From JAHDFB01 sp965658745 (lineage in GTDB: Bacteria; Bacteroidota; Bacteroidia; Chitinophagales; Saprospiraceae), in NCBI GenBank assembly GCA_965658745.1, contig CBFHTK010000006.1, positions 1-64,000 on the forward strand: a stretch of DNA of 64,000 bases, written 5' to 3'. Below the pieces are notes generated by a model that was given only the letters and a program-made list of their open reading frames with translations, did no database searches and was not told the DNA's origin. This document shows, piece after piece, positions 8,801 to 18,040 of the stretch. Each line of letters begins with the position of its first letter. Positions within the stretch are counted from its first letter, which is position 1. The position numbers and the translations under genes are program-made.

Positions 8801-11078
8801 TACTTATGTAGCTGATGGTGTATATGCTGTTACGCTTACGGCGACCAATGATTGTGGAGATAGTGCAGTAACTGGCGAAGTTGTGGTTGCAAATTTACCA
8901 ACTGCGGGTCTAACTGCATCTGGAACAACTGGCTGTATTCCGTTTACAGTTCAATTCAGCGATGCCTCGTCAAGTAATGTAGATTCTTGGAATTGGTTTT
9001 TTGAAGGAGGAAGCCCTGTGACTTCAACTGAACAGAATCCCGTTGTAGTTTACAATAGTGCAGGTACTTTTGATGTAAGTCTGACTGTAGTAAATGAACA
9101 GGGGTCAGATCAAATTGTATTTGTAGATTATATCGTTGTCGGAGAAGGTCCAACTGCAGGTTTTGATTTCTCTGCCAACCAGTTGCAGTACAATTTTACA
9201 AATACATCAACTAATTCAACTTCCTATTTCTGGGAATTTGGAGATGGTGAAACAAGTAATCTTGAGAATCCAACTCATACTTATCTTGAGGACGGAACTT
9301 ATACTGTGAGATTAACGACAACAAATGATTGTGGTTCGGATGTAGTCGAGACTATAGTACAAGTAGTTTCCGAAGTTCAAGCTGGAATGGGTGCTAATGT
9401 AACGTCGGGCTGTGCTGAGTTAGAGGTTCAGTTTACTGATAATTCGACAGCTAATGTTACTAATTGGTTTTGGACTTTTGAGGGAGGATCTCCTACATCT
9501 TCCACGGAACAAAATCCAATTGTGACTTACGAAAGTGCTGGTACTTATGACGTAGTATTGGAAGTGTCAAACTCCACGTTTACAGATGTACTAACACAAA
9601 ATAGCTTAATTTCAGTACAAGATGTACCAGATGCAGACTTTTCATTTGATGTTACGAATCTTGAAGTAATTTTTCAAAACTTAACAACGAATGGTGTATC
9701 TTATAATTGGGACTTTGGAGACAATAGTACAAGCAACCTTATTAACCCTAATCATATCTATGATGCCGAAGGAACTTATGAAGTAATATTGATTTCCACC
9801 AATAACTGTGGAAGCGACACAAGCTCTATTCAACTAAATGTTTCATCACTACCTACGGCTAATTTTACAGCAAGCGATACTGAAGGTTGTACTATTTTTA
9901 CAGTAGTTTTTGAAGACCTTTCAACATCATCTACTGATAGTTGGTTTTGGGAATTTGAAGGTGGGAATCCTGCTACTTCGACAGAACAGAATCCGATTGT
10001 GGTTTACGAAAATACTGGAATATATGACGTTAAGTTGACTGCAAGTAATGATGTTGGAAGCGATGAATTCTATTTGCAAGATTATATTGAAGTTGGAGCA
10101 TTGCCAAATGCAACCATTAGTAAAGAAATCATTGGAGTAAATGGTAGTTTTTCTTTTTCATCTAGCAACTATGATATCAGTCTTTGGACTGTTGAGGGAT
10201 TTACTGGTTCATTTGATACGGAGTCAATTGATGTGGTTTTTCCTGCTGATGGAGATTACGAAATTAAACTGACTTTGACAAATGAATGTGGGACAGTATC
10301 ATTTTTTGAAAATGTTACGATTACGGCTTATCCGGATGCAGCATTTAGCTCTGATTCTGATTTTGTTTGCGCTCCAGCAGAAATTCAATTTAATGATTTA
10401 TCAGAAGATGATGTAGATACATGGCTATGGACTTTTGAAGGTGGTAGCCCTTCTTCTTCTCTAGAGCAGAATCCAGTGGTAACTTATATAAACAGTGGTA
10501 CTTTTGCGGTAGATTTAGTAGTTAATAACGCATTCGGTGCAGATACAATTGAAATTGATAACGCCGTAATTGTAATTGAGGAAGCTGTTGCAAATTTTGA
10601 ATTTTCAGTGGCGCAGAATTCGGTAGATTTTACAAATTCTTCAAATATTGGAGGTGATGTTTTTTGGGACTTTGGAGATATGGCAACTAGCTCTGAAGAG
10701 AATCCTACGCATGTTTATTCAGACCCAGGAGAATATTTAGTTACTATGATTATTGATGGTGGGTCAAATTGTGTAGATACAATTTCTCAAGTAGTGCAAA
10801 TATTAACTGTCGGTATAGAAGAGAGTATGGGATTTTCCTGTAAAGTTTATCCTGTGCCAGCTAGAAGTCAGTTTTTCGTCGAAATTGAGACCCATATCAG
10901 TGACGAAATGTTGCTAAGCATAACGAATACGTTAGGACAACAAATTGATAGTAGGTTGGTAACTCTTCAAAAAGGCATGAACAAATTCCAGTTCGATAAT
11001 CAGTATCCGTCAGGTTTATATCTGATCACGTTGAGTTCTAAGTATGAGAGTTATCTCTTGAAGTTGATTATTGATTAG
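5889..11078 (+). CDS. Secreted T9SS metallopeptidase with 13 PKD-like modules
   Basis: This 1729-residue protein has a signal peptide (1-20), then a propeptide-like region to about residue 190, then a reprolysin-like (M12B-related) zinc peptidase. The motif HELGHN starts at H349, with E350 and H353. A third histidine followed by Asp (H365-D366) and a Met-turn IMAP (M374) complete the site. One PKD module follows (about 412-495), then a jelly-roll-like region (about 500-680). Twelve further PKD modules form six alternating A/B pairs. The last 75 or so residues (VYPVPARSQF to KLIID) are a T9SS type A sorting domain. A cell-surface or released protease on long PKD stalks is inferred. It is the first of four giant cargo genes, and a terminator follows at 11104. 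Confidence 0.9.
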   Translation: MRFIITSIFCLLTIVGSLSSQVLSSQTISEVNTSEYDVFLDGKINNYKIVKLDYKDYLEDASKMQYFSSFELEIDESESWDMQLLPQHHLVENLKVYTPSLGYLDKPLNVYPYAGYLLGNSETEVRLTFGEDFIYGFWQGQGSSNRFIEPLFNVIPGVDSDLYIVYNGDDVVFSDEEFCASSQLKSKSKGMQNAQKMTSVGLCYEVDVSTASDFLMYTKYGSNITTLTNHNVGVMNNVQMNYDDEFADELQFQLNEQWISDCSTCDPWSSTLDAGDLLFSFRNWANGNPSGFDEIHDVGQLWTDRNIESNGNSGTVGIAYVGVVCGSFRYQVLEDFTSNANFLRVMVAHELGHNFDAVSSSGTGHDPSGSSWIMAPSVSNVSQWSPASISDIEGYYNGINCMAACAPPVPPVAAFSASLTDICPGTTIQFFDESTASPTSWLWVFPGGTPGTSTDESPIVTYNTPGVYSVTLTATNGIGSDMVTVPGFIDVSISGTDVVLADDFSSGLTNWNVTNPDNQITWESTSVPGSSGESTVAWINNYDYNNGVGDLDGLESTVLDFSGRTDVNLELEYAYARYNGANSDIFRIKISTNGGVTFPTTLFTGQENGSGSFATVPDQLQAFVPTNSTEWCIESTYSSGCIELDLSAYNGESNVVILLENESDYGNNLYLDNILITSSCQVLNPPMVVFTSDINEGCVPLTVQFEDLSGNNPDSWNWSFPGGTPSSSNQQNPLVVYNQKGLYDVSLIASNAAGSASDTYQEYIDVNDVPVASFTASTTDNTVFFTNNSVGGLAFAWDFGDNENSTDENPIHVYDEDGSYFVTLTVFNDCGSVQSTEIITIATLPSANFDVTLSSGCASLTVQYINQSSSNTDSYLWTFEGGIPSTSTEENPLVIYNNSGVFDVTLVVDNEQGFDTLTQESYIEVFDVPDPDFSAFENGYTVDFTNETPGDNTYLWEFGDTNTSTDENPSHTYVADGVYAVTLTATNDCGDSAVTGEVVVANLPTAGLTASGTTGCIPFTVQFSDASSSNVDSWNWFFEGGSPVTSTEQNPVVVYNSAGTFDVSLTVVNEQGSDQIVFVDYIVVGEGPTAGFDFSANQLQYNFTNTSTNSTSYFWEFGDGETSNLENPTHTYLEDGTYTVRLTTTNDCGSDVVETIVQVVSEVQAGMGANVTSGCAELEVQFTDNSTANVTNWFWTFEGGSPTSSTEQNPIVTYESAGTYDVVLEVSNSTFTDVLTQNSLISVQDVPDADFSFDVTNLEVIFQNLTTNGVSYNWDFGDNSTSNLINPNHIYDAEGTYEVILISTNNCGSDTSSIQLNVSSLPTANFTASDTEGCTIFTVVFEDLSTSSTDSWFWEFEGGNPATSTEQNPIVVYENTGIYDVKLTASNDVGSDEFYLQDYIEVGALPNATISKEIIGVNGSFSFSSSNYDISLWTVEGFTGSFDTESIDVVFPADGDYEIKLTLTNECGTVSFFENVTITAYPDAAFSSDSDFVCAPAEIQFNDLSEDDVDTWLWTFEGGSPSSSLEQNPVVTYINSGTFAVDLVVNNAFGADTIEIDNAVIVIEEAVANFEFSVAQNSVDFTNSSNIGGDVFWDFGDMATSSEENPTHVYSDPGEYLVTMIIDGGSNCVDTISQVVQILTVGIEESMGFSCKVYPVPARSQFFVEIETHISDEMLLSITNTLGQQIDSRLVTLQKGMNKFQFDNQYPSGLYLITLSSKYESYLLKLIID
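7951..10810 (+). repeat. Six tandem A/B PKD dimer repeats (about 480 bp period)
   Basis: Within the gene at 5889 the A units begin near 7951, 8431, 8899, 9378, 9856 and 10336. Type A units carry an early Gly-Cys and a W-F-E-G-G-P/S-STEQNP core; type B units carry W-D/E-F-G-D and end in NDCGS. The penultimate B unit, near 10110-10330, has lost the WDFGD core. The periodicity is in protein modules; DNA identity between units is moderate. Confidence 0.85.
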
Positions 11079-11103
11079 AACCCAACTCAAAAAGAAATTT
11101 TCC

Positions 11104-11140
11104 AAAAGAGCCTTGTCAATGAAGTTGAGGCTCTTTCTTT
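11104..11140 (+). terminator. Rho-independent-type terminator after the PKD metallopeptidase gene
   Basis: AAAGAGCC at 11105-11112 pairs with GGCTCTTT at 11129-11136 around a 16-base loop, followed by a T-rich tail. It sits 26 bases after the stop codon at 11078. Confidence 0.75.
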
Positions 11141-11496
11141 ATTAGGGAGGCTACTTCGATTATAATTATTTTTATGATTTTTATGGTGTGCAGCTCTTGA
11201 AAATAGATCACAATTTACTCGATCATATAAATTGTCGTGCCAAAGATATATTTCAATCGTAGATAGGATATTTCTACCTCAATTTAAGATACAAATTGGC
11301 GGTGGTAGTCTCAAGAGATCAGTAATTAAGTTATTGATGAACAATGGTTTGTATGTGTTATAAGTGGTATTGTTCAAATTTATGCGACATTTTTCAACAA
11401 TTTGTAGATTTAATGGTTGGGAAGGTTCTTAATAAATAGTTACCTTAGTGTTGATTCGAGATTAAGTCTTCCCTTTTATATTTAAAAAGAATAAGT
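11141..11496. other. Intergenic leader before the second giant gene
   Basis: This AT-rich stretch has no open reading frame I can support. The only item seen is the motif at 11441-11454 shared with the upstream region of the gene at 5889. Confidence 0.5.
11441..11454 (+). promoter_or_regulatory. Motif TA-CC-TTAGTGTTGA, second copy
   Basis: It matches the copy at 5801-5814 in 12 of 14 bases and lies 43 bases before the ATG at 11497. It is a candidate promoter -7 region; a TTG occurs 21 bases upstream (11417-11419). Confidence 0.3.
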
Positions 11497-14400
11497 ATGA
11501 GAAAAAGTATACTAATAGGTATGATTCTCATGGTGTATTCAGTTGCAATGTATGCGCAGCCTGCAAACAATGATTGTTTAGCTCCGACTGCTATTACCTT
11601 ACTGGATGGATCATGTACAATAGCTGATAATACAATGGCAACTTTTGACCTGGCTAATGGGGATTGTGCCCCTTCGCCGACAGCACCAAATGTGTGGTTT
11701 ACGTTTGTGGCCCAGGGTCCAGATGTAGATATAGCAGTTAATGGTCAGGTAAATGATGTGTATGTTACACTTTTGCAATTTGATCCTACTCCTTGTGATT
11801 TTGCTTCGGCAGGTCAATTAGACTGTGGATTTGCAACTGCTGGGATGGATGCTATCAATTTCTCAGGGCTCGTTATTGGGCAAACATATTATCTCGTAGT
11901 TAACCTTGCTGACGGAGTTGGTAATCCAGCTGAAGGTATTTTGCAGGTTTGCGTAGATAATCCTGTTCCTGTTGCAGGTCCTCCTAACGATGAAACATGT
12001 GATGCAGAGGTTGTGGCTCCCAATGGTACTTGTACGAATGGAACGACAATTGCTGCAACTAATAATTTTAATTCAATTCCTGGATGTAGTATTATTCCAG
12101 AAAACGATGTATTCTACGAATTTACAGTTTCTCCTGGTAATCTATCGGTTACAATAGATTTAAATAATATAAATCTTCCCGGGGATGTTGTAGTTGTTTT
12201 AGGTGAGTGGAATCCTGATTGTAATGGAAGTTTAGTCTTAGCAACAGATGCATATTGTGGACCTCCTACGACCGATGCCATCACTTTCCAAGGTGTAGTG
12301 CCCGGAAATACGTATGTTGTCTACATTGGTACTGCTGCTGGAGATGAAGGAGATTTTCAATTATGTGTTACTGAAAGTGGGCCTCCGCCAGGTTGCTCTG
12401 AGAATAATACGTGTGATGTAGCTGAATTTGTAAATGGAATGAACTCAAATAATACCGCTTACACATGCGTTCCTGGATGTAATATTTTAGCTTCTCCTGA
12501 ACCTGGTCTTACAGGCTGTAATTTTGCTACGGAGGAAGTGGTTTGGTTTACTTTTACCTCAGACGCAGCAGCGTCTTTACTTACAGTAACTGTTAATAGT
12601 GTTGAAATAGAAGCACCTTCAGTTCAGATTTTTACAGGTACTTGTAATGGACTTGTAGAGCAATCAACTTGTGTGACAGGAGTTGGAGGAAACGCAGAGA
12701 TTGTAAATAACTTTATACCTTCAAATGCTACAATTTTCATAGCAGTAAGTAATGGATACGGAGATGGAGGTGAGTTTGACCTATGTATGCTAATGCTTGA
12801 TGATCCTAGTCAATGTGTTCTAGAATCTGGTATCGAAGTAACAGGAACATCTTTAGGATCACCTTTGGATGGACCTTACCAGCCTGCTGAAGTTGTAAGT
12901 TTTTGTTACAATATTGATAGCTATACGTCTGCGAGTAATGTTAACGGATGTCAATGGCTACAAGGAATAATTCCGATATTTGGTCCAGCTTGGGATCCTT
13001 CGTCTTTCGCAGGAACAGGTATGCCGATATCAAATTCAGGGGTAAATCAACCTGCTTACGGTTCTACTTGGGGTTGGTATACAGATGTTACTTATAATAC
13101 AACATTACCTCCTCCAAATGCAACAAAATCTGTTGGTGATTTCGATGGTGACGGAATCATAGATATGTGTCATTTTACGGAACCAGATTGTCCAGGTACT
13201 GGAATTGTTGCCGGACAGATTATGCCTCCCGGTTGGTATGCTTGGAATCCTGCTGATGGCGGTGCATCTGGACACCCAAATGTCGATTGGGGTTCAGGAT
13301 CTGGCTGTAATGGTAATCAAGGACCTTGGTCTGTCTGCTTCGATTTGACAACATTAGATTTTGAGGGTTGTGATGCTGAAGATCCACAAATAACAGATAC
13401 ATCAATTAAAGTCTATACAACTTCAGATGGAGAAACAGGATCATGGACAGGCGGGGTTTCGGTTTGTGCTGATGATATTCCAACAGTAAAAAATTCGGTT
13501 TTGAATTGTTGTATTGGTCCGATAGTAGATCCACTCATGGATGTGGTTTGTTCAGGTGAAGTTACCAACATCACGTTAACAGCGGACCAATCAGGAGATA
13601 TACAATTCTCTTGGGTAATTGATCCACCAAACAACAATGTAACTGGTTGGTCTGACGGTTCTGGTAAATTCATTACTCAGACTTTAACAAATAATACAAC
13701 AACGATTCAAATTGTCAATTATATGGTAACTGCCATATCTGAAGAAGGTTGTTTTGGACTCCCTTCTCTTGTTCCAGTTACTGTACTACCTGCAATAGAA
13801 GTTGATGCTGGAGCACCTATAGATGGTTGTGCCCAAGGTGAGTTCATGTTAGGTGGATCACCTACTGCAGTTGGTGGAGATGGAAACTTCACATATGATT
13901 GGGGTAATAGTTCATTGGATAATATTGCGAATCCAACTGCATCGCCAAACATTACTACCACTTACACTGTGACTGTAACCGATGCTAATGGATGTACATC
14001 TACCGATGACGTTACGTTAACCATAAATCCAAGATTTGACGTTGAGATCGACGGTGACACTTTGTTGTGCCCGGATTTTCCATTGACGACAATAAACGGT
14101 TCACCTCTAGGTGGTACACCTAATTATACTTTTCAATGGATGGGCGAAGGGACAAATAATTCTACAAATCAGGTACTTGATTGGGATGGAAATGGTCTAC
14201 CTTCAGGTGATTATACTGTAACATTGGAAGTCACAGATGATAATGGATGTACAGGTGATACTGAATTTATAGTTGATGTGTTTAACGAACCTCAATTATT
14301 CATTTCGTCGATACCTGATGGAGGACAGTACTGCCCAGGCGAGTCCATTGACATATCTGCGGCAGCCGTTCTAGGAGAACCTGGCGTTGTGTATAATTTT

Positions 14401-17400
14401 GCTTGGACAACACCAAACGGAAATACGCTAAACGGCGCTAACATCGTAGCCAACGAAACAGGGTATTACGTTCTTGAAGTCACAGACCCTATTATTAATT
14501 GTTTAAAAGTGGATTCAATTTTTATTGAAGAGATTGCTTCTCCTGAGCCTGAAATTTCAGCACCACAAGGACTCTGTGAGGGAGAAATGGTATTTATTTC
14601 GACAACTGAAGATTTTGAGACTTACGAATGGGAAAACGGGTCAACTGAGGATTCAATTTTAGTGGATCCTGGTACTTATTTCGTGACTGTTACAAACAGT
14701 GCAGGTTGTTCTGGAGTAGGCGCAATTACAGTAAACCCATTCCCTCCAACTTCCGCTTCAATTGGCGGATCTTCTACTTTCTGCGAAGGCTCTTCTAGTA
14801 TATTGAATGTTGGTAGTAATTTTGAAAGTTATGAATGGACAAATGCAGCAGGTGATGTAATAAGTACTGCAGATACAGCACTCGTTCAAACTCCAGGTAC
14901 AGTTTCAGTGACCGTGTTTGATACTAATGGTTGTTCAACCAACGCGAGCGTTGAAGTGGAAATTCAGGATTTCTTAGTTCCAAATGTCCAAGGAGATACG
15001 TCATTATGCCCTCAAGCTTGTTCCGACTTAGATGCAGGAGATGGATATGCTGAATATCTATGGTCAAATGGAGATACTGTGCAAGTAATAACGGTTTGTG
15101 ATGCTGGAGACTATTCGGTAACGGTAACTGATCCAGGAGGATGTACAGGAGAACAAGTTAAGACTATAACAATTAACCCTCTTCCGACTGCCACGATTAC
15201 GGGAGAAGGTGGTAAGACTTCTTTTTGTCCAGGGGATGACCTCTTGCTCGATGCAGGAGCAGGATATATTTCATATTTATGGGAAGATAACTCCACTGGT
15301 CAGACGTTTGAAGTGACACAAGAAGGAACGTATATTGTCACCGTTACTGACTCTGAAGGTTGTGAAGGTACCGCTGAAATCGATATTCTTTTAGATGCAA
15401 ATCCGATGCCATCTTTCTCCGGAGATCAGGTATTTTGTCCAGGAGACTCCGTTCTTATTACTCCTGAAGCTGGTTACGACCTTTATGAAGTTGATGTAGA
15501 TAACAATGGTAGTGTGGATATTACCAATATGACTAATGATCCATTTTATGTCAACGCTGTTGGAAATAGTAACATTATAGTTACGGATAGTAACGGTTGC
15601 GAAGGAGAAGTTCTCGTAGATGTTTCTCAATTTACTCCTCCAAGTCCAGTTACTACTAGCGATACTGCGTCTTTTTGTACAAATAGCTCCGTGTTTATAT
15701 CCTTAGAGGATGGATACGATCAAATCAATTGGATTGTAAATGGAAATTCAGCAGGTACTGATCAGACTATCGAGGTTGATCAAGAAGGTGTTTATGAAGT
15801 GGTCGTAACTGATGCAAATGGTTGTACTGGTAATACTAGCATGGTAGTAATAGAATCTACACAACTTTTTCCTTCGATTACAGGAGAAAATCAAATGTGT
15901 GACAATACACCTATTGAGCTAGACGCTGGTCAGGGATACGATACTTATGACTGGGGAGCTCTAGGAGATACTCAGGTGGTCACGGTTTCGACAGATAGCA
16001 CTTATACCGTGACGGTATACGATGCGGGTGGCTGTTCTGGGACAGCGCAAATTACGGTTACAAATTCAGACACTCCTTCTGCTTCAGTGGCACCAAGCTA
16101 TTTTGTTTGTAATAATACAAACGGCGACAATGAATCAGTTGTGTCATTTAACAGTCTTGTGACAGGATCAAATGGATTCTGGACAGACACTGATGGATCT
16201 GGTGTGAATTTGGCAGATCTTAATAATGTAGACTTTGATGGAGTGCTACCTGGATTCTATACATTTACTTATGAGACGTCAATTGCGATTTCACCTTGTG
16301 AAGATCAAGCTTATACAATGCTCGTTGAAGTAAATGAATGCCTATGCCCAAGTTTAGAGTTAAGTGATGTTGATGCAGTATGCCAAGGTGATGCTACATT
16401 AAATCTTAATGACTATAAAGTCACTTCTGAGGATGGATTTTGGAATGTGGAAGATGGAGAAGGAGCAGTATTAGCCGGAGCAATTTTTGACCCTGTTAAT
16501 GCTACACCTGGAATCTACACATTAAGCTTTAATCTTGAAGACCCTAAGGAAAACTGCGATTCAACAGAGACCTTACAAATTGAAGTTATTGCTCCTCCTA
16601 ATCCAGGAATTTCAGTTGGACCTATCGTACTCTGTCTTAATGCAGATGAGCAAGTTTCTTTGGCTGATTTACTAGATGGGGAAGATGCAGATGGTGCATG
16701 GAGTGAGATATCAGCAGATCCTTCATTGCCTGGCGCCTTTGATGCAAATGCTGGTACGTTTAATACTGGTAACGAACTGGTAGGTACATATACTTTCCGT
16801 TATGATTTAATAGGAACTGCTCCGTGTACTGATGATTTCTCGGAAGTTCAGGTTGTAATTGAGCCATTGCCTACTGCAGTAGCTGGTGATGATAAAATGC
16901 TTAATTGTGATTTACTTGAAGTTGAAATTGGAACAAACAACTCTATTGGAAATAATTTGAGTTTCAACTGGACAGAAACAAAAGGTATCAGTATTGATAA
17001 TGCCAACGATCCAATCGTTGTTGTTGATGAAGAAGGTACTTATATGTTAGAAGTTATTGACGAGAATTCATGTTCAGATTTGGATTCTGTGATTGTAACT
17101 CGAAACACAGATTTTCCTGATTTGACACTTGAAGGACAAGATCCTTTCTGTCAAGGGGAAAATACAGGTGTTATTTTAGCGGATGGATTTGGTGGACAAG
17201 GTCCTTATCAATATTCACTTGATAATGGAGCTACATGGCTCGATGCTGATGCCTTTCTAAATTTAGGTGCTGGAACGTATACTGTGCAAGTGCAAGATCA
17301 GAATTTATGTACTGGAGAGGAAGTGATAACTATAGTTGATCCCGAAGCTTTTACAATTGATTTGGGAGGAGATTTACTACTTCAAAATGTCGCGGATACA

Positions 17401-17895
17401 TTGATTTCTTTAGACGTAAGTACGGGTATTCAAAATTTAGAAGCAGCGATTTGGACGGTTGATGGTTCAATTGTGTGTGAAGGTCCAGAATGTTTGACTT
17501 ACCAAGTAGAGTTAACTAGTAACAAAGAAGTATGTGTATTTGCAACAAGTAGTGATGGATGCGTTGATTCGACATGCATTAATATTAGAGTTGTAAAAGT
17601 CAACAATGCTTATACCGGAAATGCCTTCACTCCAGACGATGATGGAGTAAATGATATTTTCTTTATTCAGGGAGGTGAAGATTTGATGGAGGTTAATTTC
17701 TTCAGGATCTATGATCGTTGGGGAGAACAAGTATTTGGTTTAGAAAGCTTTCCTCCAAATGACCCAGAATTTGGTTGGGATGGAAGATTCAAAGATGGAT
17801 CGGTTCAACAAGGTGTTTACGTCTACGTCGCCGAAATAGTATTTGAGAACGGAGATGTAGAACTGATACAAGGAGATGTCACGATTTACAGGTAA
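11497..17895 (+). CDS. Giant T9SS type B (CHU_C) cell-surface protein
   Basis: This 2132-residue protein has a signal peptide (about 1-20, MYAQ end), then three related pre-peptidase-like beta-sandwich modules rich in cysteine (about 23-155, 160-300, 302-440). A cysteine- and tryptophan-rich unique region with a calcium-loop-like DFDGDGIID (about residue 550) follows. Next come about a dozen Ig-like modules with the pattern GTYxVTVTDxxGC, a SprB-like module (about 1884-1948), and a C-terminal CHU_C domain (about 2036-2132, with NAFTPDDDGVND and YDRWGEQVF). CHU_C is a T9SS type B signal, known in gliding-associated adhesins such as SprB. An adhesive or surface-layer role is inferred. The gene is followed by another giant gene of the same class after 145 bases. 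Confidence 0.9.
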   Translation: MRKSILIGMILMVYSVAMYAQPANNDCLAPTAITLLDGSCTIADNTMATFDLANGDCAPSPTAPNVWFTFVAQGPDVDIAVNGQVNDVYVTLLQFDPTPCDFASAGQLDCGFATAGMDAINFSGLVIGQTYYLVVNLADGVGNPAEGILQVCVDNPVPVAGPPNDETCDAEVVAPNGTCTNGTTIAATNNFNSIPGCSIIPENDVFYEFTVSPGNLSVTIDLNNINLPGDVVVVLGEWNPDCNGSLVLATDAYCGPPTTDAITFQGVVPGNTYVVYIGTAAGDEGDFQLCVTESGPPPGCSENNTCDVAEFVNGMNSNNTAYTCVPGCNILASPEPGLTGCNFATEEVVWFTFTSDAAASLLTVTVNSVEIEAPSVQIFTGTCNGLVEQSTCVTGVGGNAEIVNNFIPSNATIFIAVSNGYGDGGEFDLCMLMLDDPSQCVLESGIEVTGTSLGSPLDGPYQPAEVVSFCYNIDSYTSASNVNGCQWLQGIIPIFGPAWDPSSFAGTGMPISNSGVNQPAYGSTWGWYTDVTYNTTLPPPNATKSVGDFDGDGIIDMCHFTEPDCPGTGIVAGQIMPPGWYAWNPADGGASGHPNVDWGSGSGCNGNQGPWSVCFDLTTLDFEGCDAEDPQITDTSIKVYTTSDGETGSWTGGVSVCADDIPTVKNSVLNCCIGPIVDPLMDVVCSGEVTNITLTADQSGDIQFSWVIDPPNNNVTGWSDGSGKFITQTLTNNTTTIQIVNYMVTAISEEGCFGLPSLVPVTVLPAIEVDAGAPIDGCAQGEFMLGGSPTAVGGDGNFTYDWGNSSLDNIANPTASPNITTTYTVTVTDANGCTSTDDVTLTINPRFDVEIDGDTLLCPDFPLTTINGSPLGGTPNYTFQWMGEGTNNSTNQVLDWDGNGLPSGDYTVTLEVTDDNGCTGDTEFIVDVFNEPQLFISSIPDGGQYCPGESIDISAAAVLGEPGVVYNFAWTTPNGNTLNGANIVANETGYYVLEVTDPIINCLKVDSIFIEEIASPEPEISAPQGLCEGEMVFISTTEDFETYEWENGSTEDSILVDPGTYFVTVTNSAGCSGVGAITVNPFPPTSASIGGSSTFCEGSSSILNVGSNFESYEWTNAAGDVISTADTALVQTPGTVSVTVFDTNGCSTNASVEVEIQDFLVPNVQGDTSLCPQACSDLDAGDGYAEYLWSNGDTVQVITVCDAGDYSVTVTDPGGCTGEQVKTITINPLPTATITGEGGKTSFCPGDDLLLDAGAGYISYLWEDNSTGQTFEVTQEGTYIVTVTDSEGCEGTAEIDILLDANPMPSFSGDQVFCPGDSVLITPEAGYDLYEVDVDNNGSVDITNMTNDPFYVNAVGNSNIIVTDSNGCEGEVLVDVSQFTPPSPVTTSDTASFCTNSSVFISLEDGYDQINWIVNGNSAGTDQTIEVDQEGVYEVVVTDANGCTGNTSMVVIESTQLFPSITGENQMCDNTPIELDAGQGYDTYDWGALGDTQVVTVSTDSTYTVTVYDAGGCSGTAQITVTNSDTPSASVAPSYFVCNNTNGDNESVVSFNSLVTGSNGFWTDTDGSGVNLADLNNVDFDGVLPGFYTFTYETSIAISPCEDQAYTMLVEVNECLCPSLELSDVDAVCQGDATLNLNDYKVTSEDGFWNVEDGEGAVLAGAIFDPVNATPGIYTLSFNLEDPKENCDSTETLQIEVIAPPNPGISVGPIVLCLNADEQVSLADLLDGEDADGAWSEISADPSLPGAFDANAGTFNTGNELVGTYTFRYDLIGTAPCTDDFSEVQVVIEPLPTAVAGDDKMLNCDLLEVEIGTNNSIGNNLSFNWTETKGISIDNANDPIVVVDEEGTYMLEVIDENSCSDLDSVIVTRNTDFPDLTLEGQDPFCQGENTGVILADGFGGQGPYQYSLDNGATWLDADAFLNLGAGTYTVQVQDQNLCTGEEVITIVDPEAFTIDLGGDLLLQNVADTLISLDVSTGIQNLEAAIWTVDGSIVCEGPECLTYQVELTSNKEVCVFATSSDGCVDSTCINIRVVKVNNAYTGNAFTPDDDGVNDIFFIQGGEDLMEVNFFRIYDRWGEQVFGLESFPPNDPEFGWDGRFKDGSVQQGVYVYVAEIVFENGDVELIQGDVTIYR

Positions 17896-18040
17896 GCCTA
17901 AAGTAAGTTACTGCTAGTAAAATTATCTAGAGAGTCTTGTGAACTTGATGTAATTTATGTTTTAGAAGAAATAGGAGAACAATTTTGATCTTTTATTTCT
18001 TCTAAACTTAAATAGATTAATCGTCCATACTATTAAGCAT

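Noticed and set aside
7951..10810. CRISPR-like periodicity
   Set aside because: The repeats are about 480 bp protein modules in an open frame, with diverged DNA; there are no short identical repeats with spacers and no cas genes.
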